The notes under the pieces: generated by a model
Database searches by the model: none
What the model was told of the DNA's origin: nothing
The model's input: the letters and a program-made list of their open reading frames with translations, nothing else
In this document: piece after piece, positions 16,352 to 24,960 of the stretch
How positions within the stretch are numbered: position 1 is the first letter of the stretch
How the letters are laid out: each line of letters opens with the position of its first letter
Made by a program: the position numbers and the translations under genes
Assembly: GCA_002407775.1 (NCBI GenBank)
Contig: DHOP01000108.1
Coordinates: forward strand, 1 to 56,105
Source: Prevotella sp. UBA5387
GTDB taxonomy: Bacteria; Bacteroidota; Bacteroidia; Bacteroidales; Bacteroidaceae
Length of the DNA stretch: 56,105 bases
Reading direction: 5' to 3'

Positions 16352-18703
16352 ATGGCAACAGAAGAGACAAAAGAGCAGCAACAGATATACAACATCTTTC
16401 GAAGCTGCATCTACTTGATTTTGATATTTGAGCTAATAGTTAATCTACCCATAGAGTCCACAGACCCTATTACCAAATTCTTCATATCCTTCCTCTATAA
16501 ACTTAAACTCTTTAACAGCGTTATCGGGTGTAAGTTTATGGAGCTGGTGTGTATCGGTGTTACCTGCATCGGCACCAAGGCACGAAAGGAATTGAAATTC
16601 AATATGAAGACAATGGTCATCTATCCGCTGTCCATTGGCTTCTACCTTGTGGTGACAAGTGTACTGGTGCATAAAGATATGTGGGGAGGTACATTGCTGG
16701 GCTTCCCTACCAACCGAATGATCTATGCAGCATGTTCTGTTATTGGTATCATGCTCATTCATCAAGGGCTTGATGCTATCAGCAAATACTTTAACCACAA
16801 GCTCGGCGACGACCGTTTTAATTTCGAGAACGAAAGTTTTCAGCAGATGGAAGAGAAGGTGGAAAACGAATACTCCGTCAATATCCCGATGATCTACTAT
16901 TTCAAGAAGCGTATGAAGAAAGGTTGGATCAACATCATCAACCCCTTCCGTGCTACGCTCGTCTTGGGTACGCCCGGTTCTGGTAAGTCATTCGGCATCA
17001 TCGACCCATTCATCAGACAACACAGTGCCAAGGGATTTACCATAATGGTTTACGACTACAAGTTTCCTACACTTGCCAAGACCCTATTGTATCAGTACTG
17101 TAAGAACAAAAAATATGGTCATATGCCAGACAACTGCGATTTCCATATCATCAACTTTGCCAATGTACGGTATTCTAACCGCATCAATCCTATCCAAAAG
17201 AAGTATATCCCCGATCTTGCCGCTGCATCAGAGACCGCTGCAACGCTTCTGGAATCACTCAACAAAGGAGGCGGTGACAAGAAAGGTGGCTCGGAGGCAT
17301 TCTTTAAGAACGCTTCCGAGAACTTCCTTGCAGCCATCATCTACTTCTTTGTCAACTTCCACCCAACAGGCTTTTTGAAGGGCAAGAAACTCAAACGGTT
17401 CTTCCGATATAGCAAGACCATCACCATCGACAAGATTGAAGAAGGTGTGTTGCAGCTTGTTTACAAGCAATGGACAGACTATGCTGGCATCAACGAGAAG
17501 GGCAAAGTTGTCCTTGACTTCAACAATGAGGAAATGGTAAATATGTCCATCGACGATAATGGGATGTTCGTCGAATTGGAAGGCTTCTCTTATGTCGATT
17601 CAGACGGCTGTCTTGTAAACATCTTAGAGACATGGTATGAGGACAAAAAGGGAAACAAAGTTGTCCCCGATACCCGAACTGGCGAGTTTTCGGATATGGC
17701 ACATGTGCTGCAATTTCTCAACAAGTCGTACAACGATATCTTTAAGATTCTGATGAGCGACCGTGCCATTAAGCCTCTGATGGCTCCTTTCGAGTCTGCT
17801 TTCAAGAATAAGGCTATGGATCAGCTCGAAGGCATGGTGGGTACACTGCGTGTGGCTGCAGGTCGTCTGGCGACACAAGAGGCCTATTGGGTGTTCACTG
17901 GCGATGACTTCGACCTAAAAATCTCTGATCGTGAGCACCCCAGCTATCTGGTTATTGCCAACGACCCAGAGAAGGAACAGGTGATTGGCTCCCTCAACGC
18001 ACTTATCCTGAACCGACTAGTAATGAAAATCAACAGCAAGCATAACTATCCCTGTAGTTTGATCATCGATGAGCTGCCAACGCTTTACTTTCACAAGATT
18101 GACCGCCTGATTGGTACGGCTCGAAGCAATAAGGTGTCCGTCACCTTGGGATTTCAGGAGTTGCCACAGCTCGAAGCCGACTATGGTAAGGTGGGTATGC
18201 AGAAGATATTATCTACTTGTGGAAATATCTTCATGGGTGCCGCTCGCAACAAGGAAACTCTGGAGTGGGCACAGAACGATGTGTTTGGCAAAGTAAAGCA
18301 GACGAGCAAATCTATCTCTATCAACGACCAGAAGGTTTCCACCTCTATCTCCGAAAGAATGGATAACCTTGTTCCTGCCGCCAAGATAGCAGACATGGCT
18401 ACAGGTTGGCTGGCTGGACAGGTGGCGAGAGACTTTACGCCGACCCCTGATGGAGCGATGAACACCTTTGAGATTGAGAACTCAGCCGAGTTTAAGACCT
18501 CGAAGTATTTCTGTAAGACCAACTTCGACATGAAGAAAATCAAGTTGGAAGAAGAAATGTACGAGGATATTCCACCGCTCTACGACTTCGGTACAGATCG
18601 CAACATGGAGATTATTCTTAGCCGAAACTTCATGGGTGTGGAGACAGATATTGAAAATATGATCGAGGAACTTCTACCCAAAGGGGTGAATGTGCAATCA
18701 TAG
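16352..18703 (+). CDS. mobC: VirD4-like coupling protein (TraG/MobC type)
   Basis: A 783-residue type IV coupling protein that docks the relaxosome on the channel. It has N-terminal membrane helices (about 14-32, 86-104, 124-142), Walker A GTPGSGKSFG at about 207-216, and the Walker B-type SLIIDELPTL at about 569-578. The later SVTLGFQELPQLEADYG and GNIFMGAARN segments are typical. A region at about 350-450 between the motifs looks inserted relative to the roughly 670-residue proteins I recall. The gene symbol follows Bacteroides usage. Confidence 0.9.
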   Translation: MATEETKEQQQIYNIFRSCIYLILIFELIVNLPIESTDPITKFFISFLYKLKLFNSVIGCKFMELVCIGVTCIGTKARKELKFNMKTMVIYPLSIGFYLVVTSVLVHKDMWGGTLLGFPTNRMIYAACSVIGIMLIHQGLDAISKYFNHKLGDDRFNFENESFQQMEEKVENEYSVNIPMIYYFKKRMKKGWINIINPFRATLVLGTPGSGKSFGIIDPFIRQHSAKGFTIMVYDYKFPTLAKTLLYQYCKNKKYGHMPDNCDFHIINFANVRYSNRINPIQKKYIPDLAAASETAATLLESLNKGGGDKKGGSEAFFKNASENFLAAIIYFFVNFHPTGFLKGKKLKRFFRYSKTITIDKIEEGVLQLVYKQWTDYAGINEKGKVVLDFNNEEMVNMSIDDNGMFVELEGFSYVDSDGCLVNILETWYEDKKGNKVVPDTRTGEFSDMAHVLQFLNKSYNDIFKILMSDRAIKPLMAPFESAFKNKAMDQLEGMVGTLRVAAGRLATQEAYWVFTGDDFDLKISDREHPSYLVIANDPEKEQVIGSLNALILNRLVMKINSKHNYPCSLIIDELPTLYFHKIDRLIGTARSNKVSVTLGFQELPQLEADYGKVGMQKILSTCGNIFMGAARNKETLEWAQNDVFGKVKQTSKSISINDQKVSTSISERMDNLVPAAKIADMATGWLAGQVARDFTPTPDGAMNTFEIENSAEFKTSKYFCKTNFDMKKIKLEEEMYEDIPPLYDFGTDRNMEIILSRNFMGVETDIENMIEELLPKGVNVQS

Positions 18704-18718
18704 ACGTTGAAGATATTT

Positions 18719-19105
18719 ATGAAAAGCGATAATAGCATAACACGTATTGGAGGTATTGGCGAGCGACTAAAAAATGTTCGCCAATATCTTATTATGACCC
18801 AACAACAGGTAGCCGAAGCAACAGGCTTGCCAGTCATTACTATCTCGAAGATAGAACATGACAAGGTGGTAAACTCCGATTCCTTTATCCAGATACTTCA
18901 TTTCTATGCCAACTATATTTCTGTGGACTATCTTTTGGCCAAAGACTTCAAGATAGCCGATGCCGACCACTATACCAAATCATTCTCGCTCAACACAATC
19001 GTAAAAGCTAAGCTCGAACTGCTCCAGGAACAGATAACGAAAGAGCTGGAATATACCCGAAAGGATTTTGTACAGAAAGTGTCTGAAACCATCAATCTAC
19101 TATAG
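18719..19105 (+). CDS. XRE-family regulator
   Basis: A 128-residue protein with an N-terminal XRE helix-turn-helix (about 12-70: RLKNVRQYLIMTQQQVAEATG, then the recognition region VITISKIEH) and a C-terminal helical extension. The ATG at 18719 is used; a TTG at 18707 is nearer the coupling-protein stop. It is the last clear gene of the first transfer operon and may autoregulate or tune transfer. Only 15 bases follow the coupling gene, so it is probably in the same transcript. Confidence 0.82.
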   Translation: MKSDNSITRIGGIGERLKNVRQYLIMTQQQVAEATGLPVITISKIEHDKVVNSDSFIQILHFYANYISVDYLLAKDFKIADADHYTKSFSLNTIVKAKLELLQEQITKELEYTRKDFVQKVSETINLL

Positions 19106-19133
19106 TGAAGATTCTTCGAGAAATCATCTTAAA

Positions 19134-20216
19134 CTATCTGTTTTTACTTTCAAGTTGTTGAGTTACCCATAATGTCCAAGAATCGATATTGTCACGCAAC
19201 GACATTGGAAGAGGTAGGTTAATACGTATATCAGGCTCTATCCCTATTCCTTTTTGGGATATATATGAGGTAAAACGGTCATCTATACAAGTTGGATAAT
19301 AGCATGAGATACCACTGTTTGGTAATGAAAATTTTGCAATATTACCTGAGAGATATGCACCGTTCGTGTTATCTCTCCCATAAACTTCACCTCGATTACA
19401 ATAATCTTTAACAAGTCTCACGATAGTTTCGACAGAACTTGCTGTTCGTAATTCTATAATAACGGCTACATTTTTAATACTACTTAGCGGTGGTATCTTT
19501 TCATCTTCTTAATTTTCTTCCAATGGGATGAATTGTTGTTTAGAGTGTTTTGCTTTATCAATAAGGCTGTCCATACCACGAAATTCTATATTCTTACGAT
19601 TCTGTGGTGTGTTACGAAATAGAATTTTGGACTGTTGTCTAGGTAAATGATCTATGAGCAAAGGAAAAAAAGGTTGCCATATCATATCACTCCCCCCAGT
19701 ATTGCCACGAACATCAATAATAAGATTATAGCAATGTGACTCAACGAACTTTACAACAGCACTATCGGTCCAAGCAAAGGTCGGATTTCTACCATCACAA
19801 GAAGGTACACGTATCAGAAAAGTGACAGAATCTACAGCTTGTGCAAGTGGTAGAGGATCATATTCTATTAGATCTTTATAACGAGGATGAATCTTAATGT
19901 CGTAGTCAGACCAGAAATGATGGTTATCTACATAAAAGTGAGTATCAAAGTGTGAAAAAAGCCAGAAGACATAGTCGCATGTGGCATCTAATATACTTTC
20001 TCCATTTTTTACACTATTCCTTATCTTACGTCTCATGACTTTATATTCTTTTGCTCGTTTTCTCACGATATAAGGATATGTAGCCAAGTTCGTCTCTGTA
20101 TAATTGGTGAGATAATCATAATCAGCTAAATTTTGTTTTATGCTGTCAGGTACTGCTGCATGAGCCATAAGAGATAGGAATAAAGTAATGCTGAATATTA
20201 AATATCTTTTAATCAT
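19134..20216 (-). pseudogene. S41-family peptidase gene interrupted by one in-frame TAA
   Basis: Reading leftward from 20216, one frame encodes about 360 codons with a single stop (TAA) at 19511-19509. The first part has a signal peptide and the S41-like text LIIDVRGNTGGSDMIW. After the stop the same frame continues with VAVIIELRTASSVETIVRLV, which carries the Ser expected for catalysis, then GAYLSGNIAKFSLPNSG and GIGIEPDIRI, the standard C-terminal pattern. No frameshift is needed. The truncated product lacks the catalytic Ser, so it should be inactive. The gene opposes the transfer operon and looks like cargo between the coupling region and the IS element. Confidence 0.85.
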
Positions 20217-20492
20217 GAATTGTTCTAAATTTATTGAGGCAAAATTACTAAAAAAAGTTATTTCAGATAGGTAGTATTTACTTTTAACGCGAGATATAGA
20301 GGTATCTTATACACAACTCGTATAAGTACATACCCGAAACTATCTAAGCAAAAAATCAATGTTAGAATTTAAGCTATACTTTATAAAGGTAGCATTCGTA
20401 TATGGAAATAGAATCTGTGTTAGAATGGTATGCAAATATTTTGTATCCCTCAAATCCGTAACCTTATGCTTTTTCCTCAAAAATACATGAAT
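20217..20492. other. Gene-free stretch upstream of the S41 pseudogene
   Basis: About 275 bases with no convincing coding sequence. On the minus strand TAATTTTG (20247-20240) fits the Bacteroidales -7 box for the S41 gene, without a clear -33 box. The remainder is AT-rich. Confidence 0.4.
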
Positions 20493-22050
20493 CCTTGGCG
20501 GAAAATCTAATTGTGGTTAAGCATAACTGTTTTTCGGTTAATTGTTCATTGATTACGACACAAATCCCCCTTACCCCACAAGGCTTGTAAGGGCTTAAGC
20601 ACCGATTTCCAAAAAGTTTACAGCATTAGGGCGCGTCGTAGTTGAAGGCGTACCTGTAGGCTTCGTTGTCGGTGTAGATGTTCAGCACACATTGCCTCGA
20701 CGTCCTTATCCATTTCGCTGCAACGGTGACAAAACGGAACACGAAGGCCTTGATGCGTGATGTTGGCTTCAGTCCGAATCTGCCGATGTGCCTATCACAC
20801 ATGAGCTTCAGATAGAAATTGCGGATGAGTGCCGTAAGCAGAAGGAATACTGTATATTGTGCCATGAACGACTTGGGCAGCCTGTTCCACCCAAAACCAT
20901 TGTCCATATCATCGAAAATCCGCTCTTTGCTTCCCCTCTGATTGTAAAACTCCACAATCTCCAGTTCAGAGTTTTCCCAGTCGTTGGTGAGGATGCAACG
21001 ATAGGTATATTCACCCTCCCAGATATCCAGCTCCGAATCCATGTGCCTCTGTCTTTGGATGATGAGCCTGTAAACCTTTCCTTCCCACTTCTCTACCATT
21101 ATGGAGTTGAGTTCCGAAGGAATATCATTGATTACCGCCTGCTTCCAACCGCGCAGGGCGAAGATGTCGTTGTAGAGAGACGAGCAGCGATTGGCCCGGA
21201 TATAGAAGTGCTCGCAGTGCCTCTCCACCGTCTCGACGATTTTCCTTGAGCAGGAGCCACAGTCCATGCGCGAACGCCTGATGTGTATCCCCCGCTCTTC
21301 AAGCCTCGAATATATGCGCTCGAGCGTGTCCTGCTGGTGGAACTTGACGTTGGCATTACCGTCCCTGTTCTCGATGCCGACAATCGTCTCGCCGATGACC
21401 GCCACGCCGGGGCTGTAGCCGAGGAATTTCTTGTAGGTGCCCTTGGCATTGTACTTTTCAGCCTCAAGAAACTCGTGGTCAAAGTCCAGATCGTAAGACT
21501 CCTCCCTGCAGAGCTGACCACACGTCAACAGAGCCTCTATGAGGAGTTCGTTCACCTTGTCGGCCGTATTGAAGTCGTAGGTCTTGCCGGCGTCAGAGGT
21601 ATAGCTCGTGTTGGCTACCGTCAGTTCCTCTATGGCCCTGAGAATTGTATCGGCACTGCAAGTGCGAAGGTGAGGATGGAGCTTGAGGTGGGGCATGAGA
21701 TGCCCGGTCACGTCCTCAACGCAGGAGCCTCCGCAGAAATAGACGCACATCAGCGAGCGGACTATCTCGCTGTACTGATAGCCAACAAGGGTGCATCGAC
21801 GACCCAATGTCCTGTCTATGCAGTTGCCAAGAAGGCCGTTAAATGCCTCCATGATTTGAAAAATACCGCCAAATGGGGTTATTAATTTCTCGGATTTAAT
21901 TGCTATCTTTGCCATGTCGTGCGTTTTCTTATCTTATTTGATTTACAGCACTAAGTTAAGTGAAATAATCGACATAACAAAATCGTTGGCAACTTATTGT
22001 TGCCCACGTACTTATAAAAATATTAAACTAATAGAACTGCGGAATTAAGG
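20493..22050 (-). mobile_element. IS1380-family insertion sequence (ends approximate)
   Basis: The element is defined by its transposase gene at 20626-21915. Possible ends are ccttggcgg at 20493 and, inverted, the bases ending ggaattaagg at 22050. They share CCTT plus an imperfect TCTA-TT stretch, giving about 1.56 kb, close to the 1.6-1.7 kb typical of Bacteroides IS1380 members. No 4-bp target duplication was evident, so the borders are uncertain. It sits between the S41 pseudogene and a small transfer-region gene. Confidence 0.5.
20626..21915 (-). CDS. IS1380-family transposase
   Basis: A 429-residue DDE transposase, complete and uninterrupted. It starts MAKIAIKSEKLITPFGG, typical of the group. 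It has an acidic region around YDLDFDHEFLEAEKYNAKGTYKK, the second-Asp segment RRSRMDCGSCS at about residue 218, and the family text YRCILTNDW, EIVEFYNQRGSKERIFDDMDNGFGWNRLP, then FFLLTALIRN-like FLLLTALIRNFYLKL. IS1380 members of Bacteroides are known for driving neighbouring genes from promoters near their ends. The base composition is visibly more GC-rich than that of the surrounding genes, which fits recent arrival. Confidence 0.9.
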   Translation of the reverse strand: MAKIAIKSEKLITPFGGIFQIMEAFNGLLGNCIDRTLGRRCTLVGYQYSEIVRSLMCVYFCGGSCVEDVTGHLMPHLKLHPHLRTCSADTILRAIEELTVANTSYTSDAGKTYDFNTADKVNELLIEALLTCGQLCREESYDLDFDHEFLEAEKYNAKGTYKKFLGYSPGVAVIGETIVGIENRDGNANVKFHQQDTLERIYSRLEERGIHIRRSRMDCGSCSRKIVETVERHCEHFYIRANRCSSLYNDIFALRGWKQAVINDIPSELNSIMVEKWEGKVYRLIIQRQRHMDSELDIWEGEYTYRCILTNDWENSELEIVEFYNQRGSKERIFDDMDNGFGWNRLPKSFMAQYTVFLLLTALIRNFYLKLMCDRHIGRFGLKPTSRIKAFVFRFVTVAAKWIRTSRQCVLNIYTDNEAYRYAFNYDAP

Positions 22051-22051
22051 G

Positions 22052-22059
22052 TATCTTTG
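22052..22059 (+). promoter_or_regulatory. -7 box for the small membrane-protein gene
   Basis: TATCTTTG at 22052-22059 matches TAnnTTTG and lies 43 bases before the ATG at 22102. No clear -33 box is present. It is immediately outside the proposed right end of the IS element. Confidence 0.4.
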
Positions 22060-22101
22060 ATATGTGAACCTATCACTGATGTTTCACTAAAATCTGAATT
22101 T

Positions 22102-22341
22102 ATGATAGTTGCTTTGGCTGCATACATTGGTTATTGCATTGGTTACTTTATAATCCAAGTGGTGTTCAGGACGCTTTTACTTATGGGTATGGCTCTCTTT
22201 ATCATGCTAAAGTATATCGTAAAGATGATAGTTTGGGTGGCAAAAGTCCTTGGCATCATCGCATCTTTGGCCTACACCAAGGCTTATCTCTTATATCAGA
22301 ACCGAAATAAGGCACAAGAAGAGCGTGCTTTCGTAAGATAA
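22102..22341 (+). CDS. Small membrane protein
   Basis: A 79-residue protein that is mostly hydrophobic: two or three adjacent membrane segments over residues 1-60 (MIVALAAYIGYCIGYFIIQVV.. then LLLMGMALFIMLKYIV), followed by a short polar tail. The first in-frame ATG is 22102; an upstream TTG at 22057 would overlap the probable -7 box. No family is recognised. A terminator-like hairpin and the 18-nt repeat follow. Confidence 0.6.
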   Translation: MIVALAAYIGYCIGYFIIQVVFRTLLLMGMALFIMLKYIVKMIVWVAKVLGIIASLAYTKAYLLYQNRNKAQEERAFVR

Positions 22342-22361
22342 ATCGTAGAAATATAACCATT

Positions 22362-22379
22362 CACTAAGTGGATAATAAT
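22362..22379 (+). repeat. Copy 2 of the CACTAAGTGGATAATAAT motif
   Basis: An 18-nt sequence repeated exactly, in inverse orientation, at 55513-55530, with its first 14 nt also at 3950-3963. It lies 20 bases after the stop of the small membrane-protein gene. Confidence 0.55.
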
Positions 22380-22436
22380 GTTTTCAAGGTACGTATTGGG
22401 GCCACCGATACGACAGAATATGATAGAAAATTCAAG

Positions 22437-22462
22437 GGGAAACAAGTGCCAACCTATTTCCC
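22437..22462. terminator. Probable terminator between convergent genes
   Basis: gggaaa (22437-22442) and tttccc (22457-22462) pair across a 14-nt loop and are followed by ttttt on the plus strand. It separates the rightward small membrane gene from the leftward wall hydrolase gene. Confidence 0.5.
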
Positions 22463-22487
22463 TTTTTCTATATTTGTTCGCCAAAAA

Positions 22488-23579
22488 TCACAAAGAATCA
22501 CTGATGCTCTTCACCTTATATAGGTAGTTTGGATCCTCCGCATAACCTATACGCTGGAGAAAGCGGAAATAGTCTCCGCCTTTGTATTTGTACTGCACAT
22601 AATCTTCGTATGCCTTTACCGACTCTTCCCAATTATTGAAGCGGTAATAACTCCCTTCGTTTGGTCTCCGAAGCCCAAACAGATTGTTGTAATTCAGGCA
22701 GACATTTGAGGTGAAATAGCCTGTTTCAAGCAATGCTTGTGCCACAACGATCTTCGGGAAAGCAACGCCGTACCTATCCAATGCCTGATATAGATTGCTG
22801 ATGTTCAACTCCTTTGGAGGTCTTGTACCAAATCGCACATACGCTATTTTATCACGAAGCCCGGTGATATAGTTGTTCAGATAGGCGACAAAAGGCGCAG
22901 GGTTCAAGCTCTTACCATTTGCGCTGATTTTGATATGAAGATGTGACCCCGTCGATTTGCCTGTATTTCCTGATATTCCAACGATTGTACCAGCGCACAC
23001 TTCATCGCCCTCTCGAACAGTGATAGCAGCCAAATGGCCATACAGACACTGAATATGCCCATAGTCGAGAATGACACGGTTGCCATATCCTTTCTTACTA
23101 TATACCACTTTCTTGACTATACCAGGCAACATCGAATAAACATGCCTCATATTACATTCGAGGTCAATGCCGTCATGAAACGTCGAACACTTCTTGAAGG
23201 GATCATTACGGAAGCCATAACGAGAAGTGACACTGATAAAATCTAAGGGTAAGCAAACGTCCATCCGTTCCTTGATTAAGCCAAACAATAAGCTATCCTT
23301 GACATTGACAAAGACAGGTATATCCTTTTCAATGGAAATCTCATGACCTTCGGTGGTGGTGAAGAAGTCTGTAGGAATCTCGCTTTTATCTTTGCTTTTC
23401 TCGTTCACTCTCACAGAGTCCTGATAAGCATAAAAGTAGTCTTCTTCTGCGTTTTTATACTCCACCAATGGGTCTTGTTGTACCTCCTTTTCCCGCATGA
23501 TTGTATAGAATTGTGCCTTCATCTGGCAGGGGCTAAGCAGCATGGCTGCACCCACAAATAACAACGATTTGACTTCCAT
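22488..23579 (-). CDS. Peptidoglycan hydrolase: M23 peptidase fused to glucosaminidase
   Basis: A 363-residue secreted enzyme with a signal peptide (about 1-22). The M23 LytM-type zinc peptidase spans about 115-230 with metal ligands His135 and Asp139 (FHDGIDLE) and HLH at 213-215. A C-terminal glucosaminidase/lysozyme-like domain (about 255-363) has the probable catalytic Glu285 in QALLETGYFTS, then NNLFGLR. Conjugative elements commonly encode such enzymes to open the cell wall for the mating channel. It is transcribed leftward, divergently from the DUF4099 gene 53 bases away. Confidence 0.9.
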   Translation of the reverse strand: MEVKSLLFVGAAMLLSPCQMKAQFYTIMREKEVQQDPLVEYKNAEEDYFYAYQDSVRVNEKSKDKSEIPTDFFTTTEGHEISIEKDIPVFVNVKDSLLFGLIKERMDVCLPLDFISVTSRYGFRNDPFKKCSTFHDGIDLECNMRHVYSMLPGIVKKVVYSKKGYGNRVILDYGHIQCLYGHLAAITVREGDEVCAGTIVGISGNTGKSTGSHLHIKISANGKSLNPAPFVAYLNNYITGLRDKIAYVRFGTRPPKELNISNLYQALDRYGVAFPKIVVAQALLETGYFTSNVCLNYNNLFGLRRPNEGSYYRFNNWEESVKAYEDYVQYKYKGGDYFRFLQRIGYAEDPNYLYKVKSISDSL

Positions 23580-23632
23580 CTTACAACGATTTTTCTTAAA
23601 TTTGAATTAAAATTACAACAAAATATAATGAT

Positions 23633-24403
23633 ATGGCAATGCAAAATCGTTTTTTAGAAAGAGATATTCCATACGGCAAATTAGCCAAATTGGGTATCAG
23701 CAAAGAGGAAACACTCTCCATGCCTAAGGATTTGTTGGAGACGTTTTTAAGTGGCAAGGTAACGCCACTTATTCAGGCTCATGTCAAATCGCAGAATGGG
23801 ACGATGTACGAAATCCCACTAAAGTTACAGCTTATTCAGGACAGAGCTGGCAACATCAAGTTGATGACCTATCCTGTAAGAAAGGATATGGTGAGCGATA
23901 TTGCACTAAACGATGACGAGCAAGAACGGCTTCGTAAGGGCGATACCATCAGAAAGGAAATCAAAGAAGATGGCGTGCGTCGTATGCAGTTTATCCAGAT
24001 GGACAATGAGACAAAATCTTTGATCAAGCGCAACGTAAGCAATCTCCGACTGCCCGAGCAGATAGCCCAGATGGAGAAAATCAACGATATACAATTGGGT
24101 GTGAATCAGAAGGAAGCCATCAAGGAGGGCAAGCCTATAGAACTCGAAGTGGGACATGAGAAGGTGTCTGTGGGTGTCGATCTGAAAGAGCCCCAAGGTT
24201 TCAAAGTGGTCAAAGGCGACATGAACGAATGGGACCGCCAACAGAAGATAAAATTCGACATGACCAATGAGGGCTTTATGGGCTATGTGCTCACCGACCA
24301 AAACCGTTGGCAGTACCAACAGGTAGTCGATAAGCTACAACATAAGGAGCTCAAACATGAGACAAAAGAAGAGCAGAAGCTCACCACTGGCATAAAGCTT
24401 TAG
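23633..24403 (+). CDS. DUF4099/DUF3945 protein
   Basis: A 256-residue protein. The N-terminal part (ERDIPYGKLAKLGISKEETLSMP.. then LSGKVTPLIQ) fits DUF4099. The middle and C-terminal parts (about 130-240) fit DUF3945-type repeats, with KRNVSNLRLPEQ, then a LGVNQKEAIKEGKPIELE stretch and a final TDQNRWQYQQ. These domains occur in proteins of Bacteroidales mobile elements, often beside topoisomerase, ArdC or primase-like genes. The function is unknown; a role in protecting or processing entering DNA is inferred from the neighbours downstream. DUF names are from memory. Confidence 0.78.
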   Translation: MAMQNRFLERDIPYGKLAKLGISKEETLSMPKDLLETFLSGKVTPLIQAHVKSQNGTMYEIPLKLQLIQDRAGNIKLMTYPVRKDMVSDIALNDDEQERLRKGDTIRKEIKEDGVRRMQFIQMDNETKSLIKRNVSNLRLPEQIAQMEKINDIQLGVNQKEAIKEGKPIELEVGHEKVSVGVDLKEPQGFKVVKGDMNEWDRQQKIKFDMTNEGFMGYVLTDQNRWQYQQVVDKLQHKELKHETKEEQKLTTGIKL

Positions 24404-24448
24404 CCTCTATTATCTACTTATTGATACACTAAGAGTTCTACAAAGAAC

Positions 24449-24456
24449 TATACTTT
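24449..24456 (+). promoter_or_regulatory. Possible -7 box for the leader-motif transcript A
   Basis: TATACTTT at 24449-24456 approximates TAnnTTTG and lies five bases before the first stem of the leader motif. A 6-bp inverted repeat (agttct 24434-24439 / agaact 24444-24449) abuts it and may be an operator or the end of the upstream message. Weak match. Confidence 0.3.
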
Positions 24457-24460
24457 AATC

Positions 24461-24554
24461 GTTCCCTTGATCGGGACACTTTACTACATTTACCTATTTA
24501 GTTGACAGTAGTCTTCTCGGTAGTCTTTAACATAATTCCCCAGTTTTAAAGACT
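24461..24554 (+). ncRNA. Structured leader motif A
   Basis: Stem 1 is gttccc with gggac around 24461-24477. A conserved middle follows (tttactacattt at 24480-24491, then a tgacagt.gtc segment). Stem 2 pairs agtctttaa (24522-24530) with ttaaagact (24546-24554). A second copy at 37307-37426 keeps the middle sequence while both stems differ in sequence but still pair, which is compensatory change. An ORF with a good ribosome site begins 20 bases downstream. A cis-acting regulatory RNA is likely; the ligand or mechanism is unknown. Confidence 0.6.
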
Positions 24555-24573
24555 GAATTTCAAGGAGCATAAG

Positions 24574-24687
24574 ATGTTTGTTTTATGCCCAGAGAAGACT
24601 GTACCCTTGTCACGGGGAAATCCATCTTTACACACACTGCCTACCAAAGACATTTCTGTGTTTTTGGTAGGAGAAGCCACGTCTTAA
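24574..24687 (+). CDS. 37-residue ORF, possible leader peptide
   Basis: A short ORF (MFVLCPEKTVPLSRGNP...) starting nine bases after an AAGGAG ribosome-binding-like sequence. It is preceded by leader motif A and followed by a strong terminator-like hairpin at 24722-24771, so it forms a complete small transcription unit. An internal hairpin (ctaccaaa 24641-24648 / tttggtag 24663-24670) lies within it. It could be a small functional protein or a leader peptide that controls read-through into the 24961 gene. No family is recognised. Confidence 0.45.
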   Translation: MFVLCPEKTVPLSRGNPSLHTLPTKDISVFLVGEATS

Positions 24688-24721
24688 CATTGCTACCTGT
24701 TGGCAATGACTTAGGCAGAAG

Positions 24722-24771
24722 GCCCGGCTATGGCATCAGTCGTTCACTGACTACTGGTGCTATGGTCGGGC
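24722..24771 (+). terminator. Long intrinsic terminator
   Basis: gcccg (24722-24726) pairs with cgggc (24767-24771), and the stem continues inward for about nine more pairs, several of them G-T, with an inner agtc/gact pair. A run of five T follows. It lies 190 bases before the MutS-I gene, so it could act as an attenuator for it. The rest of 24775-24960 shows no gene. Confidence 0.7.
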
Positions 24772-24960
24772 TTTTTGTGTCTGTAGGTTTTCTTCTCACA
24801 TACTGCAACAAACTATGCTCTTCCCTTTACGGTCTGTTGGAATGTTCAAGGAATAGTTATCGCATCATCATTCAGCAGCAAAGGCCAGTCCATCAAGGTT
24901 CTAACGGACTCTGATTAGACCGTCGTTGCCATACGTTCAAACATATAATTCATATTACCA

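Noticed and set aside
24585..24914. 109-residue plus-strand ORF overlapping the 37-codon ORF
   Set aside because: It reads straight through the terminator hairpin, and a shorter frame with a good ribosome site explains the region better.
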